Source: LMUY01 sp964244585
Lineage (GTDB): Bacteria; Pseudomonadota; Alphaproteobacteria; Acetobacterales; Acetobacteraceae
Length of the DNA: 64,000 nucleotides
Assembly (NCBI GenBank): GCA_964244585.1
Contig: CAXTJM010000003.1
Coordinates: 171,470 to 235,469 of the forward strand
Direction: 5' to 3'
In this document: one piece after another, positions 35,476-43,130 of the stretch
How the letters are laid out: every line of letters begins with the position of its first letter
How positions within the stretch are numbered: position 1 is the first letter of the stretch
Made by a program: the position numbers and the translations under genes
The notes under the pieces: generated by a model
Databases searched by the model: none
Told to the model about the DNA's origin: nothing
What the model saw: only the letters and a program-made list of their open reading frames with translations

Positions 35476-36408
35476 GTGGAACAGATTGAAGCGACGGATC
35501 ACATCGCGGTCGAGGCGACCGCACAGCAGACTGGCGGGGTGCAGTCGCGACGTGGGTTGAGCAAGGTCGCCGTGGCGTTCCTCGCCGGCATGGGCCCGGT
35601 CGGCGCCGCCATCGTCAGCGGCCCGGCGAAGGCACAGACGGTCACGGACATCGACATCCTGAATTTCGCCCTCAACCTCGAATACGTCGAGGCGGAGTTC
35701 TACCTGCGCGCCGTCACCGGGTCCGGGCTGTCCAACGCCGACATCACCGGCACCGGATCGCTGGGCGGCGTCAACGGCGGCTCGCCGGTTCCGTTCACCA
35801 CGGCGCTGTATGCGCAGTATGCCGCCAACATCGCGGTGGACGAGCAGGCGCATGTCCGCTTCCTGCGCTCGGCGCTGGGATCGGCCGCCGTGGCGCGGCC
35901 GCTGATCGACCTGGCAGGTGGGTTCCAGGGGGCGGCGGTGGCCGCGGGCATCACGACGCCCGCCGCGCAGTTCAACCCGTTCGCGGACCAGATCAGCTTC
36001 TTCCAGGGCGCGTTCATCTTCGAGGATGTCGGCGTGACGGCCTATGCGGGCGCGGCGGCATTGATCCAGAACAAGACCTACCTGGCAGCTGCCGCCTCGA
36101 TCCTCGCCATCGAAGGCTACCATGGCGGGCTGATCCGCACCGTGCTGGGGCAGGCCGGGGGCGCCGTTCCGTTCAACACGCAGGCGATCGCCAACCTGCG
36201 CAGCGTCGCATCCAAGACGGTCGACGACGTGGGCGTGCTGATCCCCAGCAACGGCTCGTTGAACATCGCGCCGACCGACGGCAACGGATTGGCCTATCGG
36301 CGCACCACCGCCCAGGTCGTCAACATCGTCACCAATGGCGGGCAGGGCAAAGGCGGCTTCCTGCCAAACGGCTTCAACGGCAACATCACCAGCGGCGTCG
36401 TCAGCTAG
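35476..36408 (+). CDS. Tat-exported ferritin-like domain protein (copy 2)
   Basis: 310 residues, a clear paralogue of the upstream gene: the same Tat-type head (QSRRGLSKVAVAFLAGMGPVG) and the same blocks ILNFALNLEYVEAEFY, DEQAHVRFLRSALGSAAVARP, ILAIEGYHGG and the tail RRTTAQVVNIV. The start is GTG 35476 with GGAGG about nine bases before. The two copies have diverged in loops while keeping every metal-ligand block. A hairpin follows at 36438. Confidence 0.85.
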   Translation: MEQIEATDHIAVEATAQQTGGVQSRRGLSKVAVAFLAGMGPVGAAIVSGPAKAQTVTDIDILNFALNLEYVEAEFYLRAVTGSGLSNADITGTGSLGGVNGGSPVPFTTALYAQYAANIAVDEQAHVRFLRSALGSAAVARPLIDLAGGFQGAAVAAGITTPAAQFNPFADQISFFQGAFIFEDVGVTAYAGAAALIQNKTYLAAAASILAIEGYHGGLIRTVLGQAGGAVPFNTQAIANLRSVASKTVDDVGVLIPSNGSLNIAPTDGNGLAYRRTTAQVVNIVTNGGQGKGGFLPNGFNGNITSGVVS

Positions 36409-36437
36409 GCGCGGCTGCCTCAGTTCGTCTGCAGAGG

Positions 36438-36457
36438 CCCTCCCCGTTCGGGGAGGG
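36438..36457. terminator. hairpin after the ferritin-like pair
   Basis: A perfect 8 bp stem CCCTCCCC/GGGGAGGG with a GTTC loop, 30 bp after the second ferritin-like stop. It is a probable terminator and resembles the other CCCTC palindromes in the window. Confidence 0.6.
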
Positions 36458-36531
36458 TCAACGCATGGCGACGGTCCAAGCAGTCCGGCGCGACCGGAAA
36501 TGCTGCCATGTACGTCCGACAAGGAGGCCTC

Positions 36532-36717
36532 ATGACCCAACCATCGACGCGGACCACCGGCAACGACCCCCTCGAAGGCATCGATCCCGGCGGCACGCGG
36601 CCCACCAAGCCCGGCAATCCCGACAAATCCGGCGCAGCCAAGCCCAAAGACGTCGGTGCCGAGCAGACGATCGTCAGCGGCGACCAGAACAACCCGGCCG
36701 ACGAACGGGCTCGCTGA
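36532..36717 (+). CDS. 61-residue disordered hydrophilic protein
   Basis: Opens MTQPSTRTTGNDPLEGIDPGG and is rich in Pro, Gly, Asp, Lys and Asn, with no hydrophobic segment, so it is probably disordered and cytosolic. A perfect AAGGAGG sits four bases before the ATG, one of the best ribosome-binding sites in the window, which argues that it is expressed. It follows the ferritin-like genes after a hairpin. No function is recognised. Confidence 0.6.
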   Translation: MTQPSTRTTGNDPLEGIDPGGTRPTKPGNPDKSGAAKPKDVGAEQTIVSGDQNNPADERAR

Positions 36718-36769
36718 CTGAATCGGGATCTGCGATGCCGATCGAACGCAAATCACACGCCACGGGGGG

Positions 36770-37957
36770 TCAGTAGACCGCCGTCTCCACCAGCGGCGCG
36801 TTGCGTGCGATCCGCTCGAAGGCGAGCGGTTGAAGATCCAACGCCCGGAAGCCGCCATGAACGATCAATTCGGCGACGGCCCTCCCAGTGGCTGGCGCAT
36901 GCATTACGCCGTGACCTGAAAACCCGGTGGCATAGATCAGGTTGTGCCGCGCCGTATCGGGACCGACCACCCCGTTATGGTCCAGCAGGTTCATCTCGTA
37001 ATGCCCGGCCCAGGCACTCGTGACTCGAAGCTGCTCCATCGCCGGCACCCGGTGCGCCAGGGCCGGCCATATCAAGCTCTCGAACAGCCCATGGTCCGGT
37101 TCGAAATCGTCGCCCGGGTGGCCGTCCTGCTCCGCCGGGGACTGGATGCCGCAGATGAAGCCGCGGCTTTCCGGCCGCATCCACACGCCCGACGTGTCGA
37201 ACAGCATCGGCATGGCCGTGCCGTCCAGCGGCGCCTGGATGACGAACACAGTGCGCTTGCGCGGCTCCACCGGCAGGTTGGCGCCCCAGCACCGAGCCAG
37301 CGCGCCGGATCGCGGGCCGGCCGCGTTGACCATCGTGCCGCAGCCGATCCGGGCGCCGTCCGCCGTCCGCACTGCCGACACATGGGATGCATCGGCGTCG
37401 ATCCCCATGACCTCGGCCTGCCGGAACACCACGCCAGCCGTTTGCGCCGCCCGGCGCACCGCTGCCAACATCAGGTGGGCGTCGAACCAGCCCTCCCCGG
37501 CCAGGCCCAGCGTGCCCCCTGCCAGGTCTGAGCTGTTCAGCCAGGCGAACCGCGACGCCAGCGCGTCCGGGTCCAGCCACGTGACCTTGGCGCCCTCCGC
37601 CACCACCCCGGCATGGGCCTGGCGCAGCCCGGCCTCCGCCGCCGGATCGGCCAGGATAAGGTAGCCGTTCTCCACCAGGGCGACGTCGGCCTCCGGGCCG
37701 AAACGGTCCGGCAGGCTGCGCATGAAGGCGAAACCGAATTGCGACATGCGGGCATTCAGCGCCGTGCTGAATTGCTGCCGGATGCCCGCGGCGGACAGCG
37801 TGGTGGACGCCGTGCGGAAGCTCATGTCGCGCTCCAGCACCAGTACCGAGCCGTCGAAGCCCAGCTCCTTCAGGAAGAAGGCCGTGCATGTCCCGATGAT
37901 GCCGCCACCCACGATCACCACGTCGGCGGAAGCGGGCAGGGCGTCGTTGGCTTGCAT
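36770..37957 (-). CDS. FAD-dependent amine/amino-acid oxidoreductase (DAO family)
   Basis: 395 residues. The FAD dinucleotide site is DVVIVGGGIIGTCTAFFL, with RTASTTLSAAGIRQQF, VNAAGPRSG and the C-terminal GFSGHGVMHAPATGRAVAELI typical of sarcosine/glycine-oxidase-like DAO proteins. The substrate is unknown. It is divergent from a THI5-type ABC importer across 87 bp, suggesting shared regulation. ATG 37957 has GGAAGGG nine bases upstream and is preferred to the ATG at 37966. Confidence 0.85.
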   Translation of the reverse strand: MQANDALPASADVVIVGGGIIGTCTAFFLKELGFDGSVLVLERDMSFRTASTTLSAAGIRQQFSTALNARMSQFGFAFMRSLPDRFGPEADVALVENGYLILADPAAEAGLRQAHAGVVAEGAKVTWLDPDALASRFAWLNSSDLAGGTLGLAGEGWFDAHLMLAAVRRAAQTAGVVFRQAEVMGIDADASHVSAVRTADGARIGCGTMVNAAGPRSGALARCWGANLPVEPRKRTVFVIQAPLDGTAMPMLFDTSGVWMRPESRGFICGIQSPAEQDGHPGDDFEPDHGLFESLIWPALAHRVPAMEQLRVTSAWAGHYEMNLLDHNGVVGPDTARHNLIYATGFSGHGVMHAPATGRAVAELIVHGGFRALDLQPLAFERIARNAPLVETAVY

Positions 37958-38044
37958 GCGGGGCATCCCTTCCGGTGTCGGCGGCGTGACCGCGCGCGGC
38001 ATTATCGCCTACGCTGCACATACCGCATACGCAGGAAGACCCAC

Positions 38045-39040
38045 ATGCCATTCCGCTTCCGGACGCTGGCCGCCGCCATCCTTCTCGCTGCCTTGTGCCA
38101 CCCGGCCATGGCGCAGACAAAGATCGTGTTCGGGACGGATTGGCTGGCGGAGGCGGAGCATGGCGGGTTCTACCAGGCCTTGGCCAAGGGCTACTACAAG
38201 GCGCACGGCCTTGACGTGACGATCCGAATGGGCGGGCCGCAGACCAACCCGCCGCAGCAGGTGGCCGCCGGGCTGGTGGACTTCCAGCTTTCCTCCGGCA
38301 GCTTCGCCGCGATGGCGATGGCGCAGCAGGACATTCCGGTGCTCGCGGTGGCGGCGTTCTTCCAGAAGGATCCGGAGGTGCTGATCTCGCATCCCGGCAC
38401 CGGGGCCGACACCATCGCCGCGATGAAGGGCCGGCCGATCATGATCTCGGCCGCCAACCGGACCGGGTGCTGGCTGTTCCTGAAGGCCAAGTACGGCTTC
38501 ACCGACGACCAGATCCGCCCCTACAATTTCTCCGTGGCGCCGTTCCTGGCGGACAAGACGGCCATCGAGATCGGCTTCGTCTCCTCCGAACCCTATCAGA
38601 TCCAGAAGGCCAGCGGGATCACGCCGGTGGTAAACCTGCTCGCGGATGCCGGCTATGACAGCTATTCCACCGTGATCCTGGCGCAGAGCCGCACGGTCCG
38701 GCAGCGGCCGGAGGTGGTGCGCGCCTTCATCGAGGCCTCGATCGAGGGCTGGCGCAGCTACCTGGCGGACCCGGCGCCGGGCGACGCGCTCATCCGCAAG
38801 GACAATCCGGACATCACGCAGGACGTGCTGGACAATTCGGTCAAGGTGATGCGCGAGTACGGCATCGTGGAGTCGGGCGACAGCCTCACGCTCGGCATCG
38901 GCGCGATGACCGACGTGCGCTGGAAGGGCTTCTTCGACACGATGGTGCAGGCCGGCCTGTACAAGCCGGAGCTGGACTACCGCAAGGCCTACACCCTGCA
39001 ATTCGTGGACGCGCAATATGGCATGGCGGCCAGGCCCTGA
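38045..39040 (+). CDS. ABC transporter substrate-binding protein, NMT1/THI5-like
   Basis: 331-residue periplasmic binding protein with a signal peptide (cleavage near AMA-Q). Mature start TKIVFGTDWLAEAEHGGFYQAL and GLVDFQLSSGSFA are the NMT1/THI5 pattern of importers for thiamine pyrimidine precursors and related nitrogenous solutes. The ligand is not determined. It overlaps or abuts the ATPase gene and heads a three-gene importer. Confidence 0.88.
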   Translation: MPFRFRTLAAAILLAALCHPAMAQTKIVFGTDWLAEAEHGGFYQALAKGYYKAHGLDVTIRMGGPQTNPPQQVAAGLVDFQLSSGSFAAMAMAQQDIPVLAVAAFFQKDPEVLISHPGTGADTIAAMKGRPIMISAANRTGCWLFLKAKYGFTDDQIRPYNFSVAPFLADKTAIEIGFVSSEPYQIQKASGITPVVNLLADAGYDSYSTVILAQSRTVRQRPEVVRAFIEASIEGWRSYLADPAPGDALIRKDNPDITQDVLDNSVKVMREYGIVESGDSLTLGIGAMTDVRWKGFFDTMVQAGLYKPELDYRKAYTLQFVDAQYGMAARP

Positions 39041-39786
39041 GCCTGGCGACGGAGCCGCTGCTGCGCCTGCGCGGCGTGCGCAAGGCGTTCGCCAACGGCG
39101 CCGTGGCGCTGGACGGCATGGACCTGGATGTCCGGCAAGGCGAGTTCGTCAGCCTGCTGGGCCCGTCCGGCTGCGGCAAGTCCACCGCCTTGCGGCTGAT
39201 CGCCGGGCTGACCCGACCCAGCGCGGGAACGGTGCAGCGGGGCGCAGCGCGGCTCGGCTTCGTGTTCCAGGAGCCGACGCTGATGCCCTGGCGCACGGTG
39301 TGGGGCAATGTCCGCCTGCCGCTGCAACTGGGCGGCCTGTCACGGCGCGAGACGGAGTCGCGCGTCGCCGATGCCCTGGCCGGGGTGGGCTTGGCCGGGT
39401 TCGAGCGCGCCTACCCGCGGCAGCTTTCCGGCGGCATGAAGATGCGGGTGTCCATCGCCCGCGCCATCGCAACCCGGCCCGACCTGCTGCTGATGGACGA
39501 GCCGTTCGCCGCGCTGGACGAGATAACGCGCGGCCAGCTGAACGACGACCTGCTGCGGCTGTGGCAGGCCCAGGGGCTCACCGTCGTGTTCGTCACCCAT
39601 AGCGTGTACGAATCGGTCTACCTGTCCAGCCGCATCGTGGTCATGGCGCCGCGGCCGGGCCGGGTCGTGGCCGACCTCCCCGTGCAGCCACCGCTTGCCC
39701 GTGACGAGGACTACCGCATGTCGGCCGGATACATCATCGATTGCCGCACCGTCTCCGCCGCCTTGCGGGCGGCCATGCATGCGTGA
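39037..39786 (+). CDS. ABC transporter ATP-binding protein (NitT/TauT/thiamine-precursor type)
   Basis: ATPase with Walker A LLGPSGCGKST, Q-loop FVFQEPTLMPWR, signature YPRQLSGGMKMRVSIARA, Walker B LLLMDEPFAALDE and switch His VTHSVYE. The first canonical start, GTG 39076, would cut off the opening strand LLRLRGVRKAF. The frame is open further upstream, with CTG at 39037 overlapping the binding-protein stop (CTGA). I place the start there, giving 249 aa. Downstream it overlaps the permease by 8 bp. Confidence 0.85.
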   Translation: MSLATEPLLRLRGVRKAFANGAVALDGMDLDVRQGEFVSLLGPSGCGKSTALRLIAGLTRPSAGTVQRGAARLGFVFQEPTLMPWRTVWGNVRLPLQLGGLSRRETESRVADALAGVGLAGFERAYPRQLSGGMKMRVSIARAIATRPDLLLMDEPFAALDEITRGQLNDDLLRLWQAQGLTVVFVTHSVYESVYLSSRIVVMAPRPGRVVADLPVQPPLARDEDYRMSAGYIIDCRTVSAALRAAMHA

Positions 39787-40561
39787 CCGCGGCCGCAACC
39801 TGCTGCCGCTCGTGGTAGGCCTCGTCGTGCTGGCCGCTTGGGAGGCGCTGGTCCGCATCGACGACATTCCGCCCTACATCCTGCCCGGCCCGCTCGCCAT
39901 CGCCGGCAAGCTGGTGCAGGACTGGGGCACGCTATCCGGCTCCCTGCTGGTGACGCTGGAGGTCACGGGCATGGCCCTGGTGGCGGCGGTCCTGGGCGGC
40001 GGCGGCCTCGCCATCCTGTTCGCGCAATCCCGCTGGGTGGAGGCGAGCCTGTTCCCCTACGCCGTGATCCTGCAGGTCACGCCGATCGTCGCCATCGCGC
40101 CGCTGATCCTGATCTACGTGCGCGACACGCAAGTGGCCCTGCTGATCTGCGCCTGGCTGGTGGCGTTCTTCCCCATCCTGTCCAACACCACGCTCGGGCT
40201 GAATTCGGTCGACCACACCATGATGGACCTGATGCAGCTCTACGGCGCCCGGCGCGGCCAGGTGCTGTGGCATCTTCGCCTGCCAGCCGCCATGCCGTAT
40301 TTCCTGGGCGGACTGCGCATCGCCGGCGGCCTGAGCCTGATCGGCGCCGTGGTGGCGGAGTTCACCGCCGGCACCGCCACGGCCGGCACCGGGCTGGCCT
40401 ACCGCATCCTGGAAAGCGGCTACCGCCTCGACATCCCCCGCATGTACGCAGCCCTCGTCCTGCTCTCGCTCAGCGGGATCATGATCTACGCGCTCACCAG
40501 CCTGCTGTCCTGGACCGTGCTGCGCCGCTGGCACGAAAGCGCCGTACGGCGGGAACCGTAA
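39779..40561 (+). CDS. ABC transporter permease
   Basis: 260-residue inner-membrane permease with about six helices. The BPD-transport EAA loop reads YGARRGQVLWHLRLPAAMPYFLGGLRI, as in SsuC/ThiX-type permeases. ATG 39779 lies just upstream of the ATPase TGA at 39784-39786 (8 bp overlap). It completes the binding protein-ATPase-permease importer. Confidence 0.92.
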   Translation: MRDRGRNLLPLVVGLVVLAAWEALVRIDDIPPYILPGPLAIAGKLVQDWGTLSGSLLVTLEVTGMALVAAVLGGGGLAILFAQSRWVEASLFPYAVILQVTPIVAIAPLILIYVRDTQVALLICAWLVAFFPILSNTTLGLNSVDHTMMDLMQLYGARRGQVLWHLRLPAAMPYFLGGLRIAGGLSLIGAVVAEFTAGTATAGTGLAYRILESGYRLDIPRMYAALVLLSLSGIMIYALTSLLSWTVLRRWHESAVRREP

Positions 40562-40648
40562 CGTATTCACCCGGCGGCGATTTGAGTCCATAGTGCACTC
40601 CCAAGCCGGGCGCTTCCTGGCTGCCTCTTTGTCGCATGGAGACGGTAA

Positions 40649-42994
40649 CTGGCCTTCAACTCGTCGATCGCGCTGGACGACCCGACAGCATCCACCGACC
40701 CGCAGGACGCCATCGTGGTGGCAGCCCTGACCGATGCGCTGTCCAACTGGTCGACCTACATCAGCGGCACCGGCACGCTGGTCGTCAAGTTGGACGTGGC
40801 ACCGCTCGGCGCGCCCACCACGGCCGGGTTGTTCACCCTCGGCGAAGGCGGCCCGACGGCCTCCACCTATGTCGGCCAATCCGGCGGACGCACGGTCTTC
40901 CAGAGCTCCGCCGCGACCGAACTGCAGACCGGAACGCACGCCGCGTCCAGCGATATCACAATCACGCTCAATTCCCAGTTGCTCCCGACGATCTCGAGCG
41001 AAGCCTCCTACGACCTCGTCACCGTCTTCGAACACGAGTTGATGCACGGCTTCGGCATGACCGGCTTCCGCACGTCCGGCGGCGCGCTCGGCACGTCGGA
41101 GTCCACGTTCGACTCGCTCTCCGTGCTCGGCGCCACGGGTAGCGACAGCTTCGTCGGAGGGGCGGCGGAGTCCGTCTATGGCGGCCCGGTGCCGCTGACG
41201 ACGCAGCTTGCGGGGTCCGACTACTACCATCTGGGGGCCACCGGCACGGCCGCCGACCCGGCCATCCTATACAACGACATCATGGACCCGGTGAGCGGCC
41301 CGGGACGGACGATCTCCGCCTTGGACGTCGCGATCCTCGACGATCTGGGCATACCGCTCACCCAGGCCGGCTATGAGCTCTTCGATCCCGCCCCGAGCCT
41401 GACGGCACAGTCCCTCTCGGCCGCCGGCACGCCCGTCACCGACCCGCAGATTTCCGGCACGACCTTGCCGGGAGACCAGGTGACGCTGAGCGAGAACGGC
41501 GTCGTGCTTGGCACGACGATCGCCAACGCGGCGGGGGCATGGGCGATCGACCCGACCTCCCTGGCGGATGGCACGCATGTGCTGCTCGCCAGCGTTCCCT
41601 ACGGCTCGCAAACGGTCACCTACGGCGTCGGCATCGTGCTGGATGCGACCACGCCGGTTGCCACCCTCTACCCGCAGGTCCTGGGCCGCGCGGCCGACCC
41701 GGCCGGGCTGGCGACGTTCCGGCAGCAATTGGTCGACGGCCAGAGCGTGGCGACGGTCCGCGCCACGCTGGCGCAGAGCGTCGAGTCGGAGATGGATGGC
41801 GGCCGCATCTACGCCGCAGTGCTCGGACGCTGGATCGACCAGGGCGCCCTTGTCGGGCTGGTGAACGAGTTGTCCAATGGCGAGACGCAGGCCGGCTTCC
41901 GCACGCTGACCGCGGACAGCGTCGAATCGGAGACCGATATCGGCCAGATCTACGCGGCGTCGCTGGGACGCTGGGTCGACCAGGCCAGCCTGGTCGGATT
42001 GGTGGGCAACCTGGCGGCGGGCGGGACGCAATCGGCGATCCGCGCCGAAGTGGCCGCGTCGCCCGAGGCCGGCGCCGCCATCACGTCGCTCTACAGCACC
42101 GTGCTGGGCCGGGCTGCCTCCGCAGCGGACGTCGCCGGCTGGCAGGGCGCCTTCGCAGCGGGCAGCTCGCTGGGCGTCCTGCGGGCCGACCTTGGCGGCA
42201 GCGCCGAGGCCGCAACCGCCATCAACGCGATCTATGCGAACATCCTGGGCCGGGCCGGCACGTCCGCCGACATCACGGGCTGGCAGGGCTCCCTGTCGGC
42301 CGGCAGCGCGCTCGCCACGACGCGGTCGACCGTGGCGGGCAGCACCGAGTCCTCGAACGACATCAACGCATTCGCCCAATCCGCGCTGGGTCATGCCTTG
42401 GATGCAGGGAGCATCTCGACCTACCAGCAGCTCGAGGCCAACGGGGCATCGCTGGCGACGGTCAAGCTCGACATCGCCGAAAGCGCGGAATCCGTCGCGG
42501 ACATCAACGCCGGCTTCGCCATGCAGCCTGCCGTCGCCCCGCCCAACGCGGTGGAGCTGGCCGGCGACGAATCCGAGATCGTGGCCGGCGTCACCCAAGC
42601 GACCATCCAGGCGCAAATCTCCCAGCTTTCCGGTGGCGCAACCCCTCGCCAGGCCGATCTGCAACTGGCTGCGCCGATCACGCCGGTCACCGTCGGCGCG
42701 GCGCCTGCGAGCTTCATCTACGGATTGCTGAGCAACGACGCCTTGCAGGCGGCCCAGCCGGACTCCGTGCTGGTCACCTATGCAGGGGCGGGCGGGGAGG
42801 CGATCGTCACCGGCTTCAATCCCGCCGCCGACGTCATACAGGTCAGGAGCCAGGAGGCAGCCAGCTTCACGGCCGTGCAGAACGACATGTTCTACAACGG
42901 TTCGACCATCATCTCCCTGCATGGCGGGGCCGCGATCGACCTCGCCAACGTCGCGCCGTCGCAATTGACCGCCCATAACTTCCGGTTCGTCTGA
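40649..42994 (+). CDS. secreted zinc-metalloprotease-like protein with DUF4214-type repeats
   Basis: About 780 residues. The zincin motif VFEHELMHGFGMTG lies near residue 131, with a Met-turn-like IMDPVSGPGRTISALDVAILDDLG further on. It is followed by a bacterial Ig-like part (SGTTLPGDQVTLSENGVV). At least four repeats of the form Y-x-x-V/I-L-G-R-A/W come next, the DUF4214 pattern. There is no Sec signal; the Gly/Asp-rich tail ending HNFRFV suits type I secretion. The only canonical start is GTG 40715; CTG 40649, preceded by GGAG and an in-frame TAA, gives a fuller N-terminus. Confidence 0.75.
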   Translation: MAFNSSIALDDPTASTDPQDAIVVAALTDALSNWSTYISGTGTLVVKLDVAPLGAPTTAGLFTLGEGGPTASTYVGQSGGRTVFQSSAATELQTGTHAASSDITITLNSQLLPTISSEASYDLVTVFEHELMHGFGMTGFRTSGGALGTSESTFDSLSVLGATGSDSFVGGAAESVYGGPVPLTTQLAGSDYYHLGATGTAADPAILYNDIMDPVSGPGRTISALDVAILDDLGIPLTQAGYELFDPAPSLTAQSLSAAGTPVTDPQISGTTLPGDQVTLSENGVVLGTTIANAAGAWAIDPTSLADGTHVLLASVPYGSQTVTYGVGIVLDATTPVATLYPQVLGRAADPAGLATFRQQLVDGQSVATVRATLAQSVESEMDGGRIYAAVLGRWIDQGALVGLVNELSNGETQAGFRTLTADSVESETDIGQIYAASLGRWVDQASLVGLVGNLAAGGTQSAIRAEVAASPEAGAAITSLYSTVLGRAASAADVAGWQGAFAAGSSLGVLRADLGGSAEAATAINAIYANILGRAGTSADITGWQGSLSAGSALATTRSTVAGSTESSNDINAFAQSALGHALDAGSISTYQQLEANGASLATVKLDIAESAESVADINAGFAMQPAVAPPNAVELAGDESEIVAGVTQATIQAQISQLSGGATPRQADLQLAAPITPVTVGAAPASFIYGLLSNDALQAAQPDSVLVTYAGAGGEAIVTGFNPAADVIQVRSQEAASFTAVQNDMFYNGSTIISLHGGAAIDLANVAPSQLTAHNFRFV

Positions 42995-43130
42995 CCCCGG
43001 TCGGCGGAGCGCCGCGCCTTCGACCGGGATCGCTTGGTGCCCCAACGAATACTCGACGTTCCAGGCGCCATCCAATACGGTCTTGCCGTTGCCGGATGCG
43101 CTGACGGGCGCTTGCATGATTGAAGGATAG

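Noticed and set aside
40636..41142. Forward open frame starting METVTGLQ
   Set aside because: Frame-shifted Arg-rich reading of the protease gene; only its first codons are of interest, as a possible frameshifted start.
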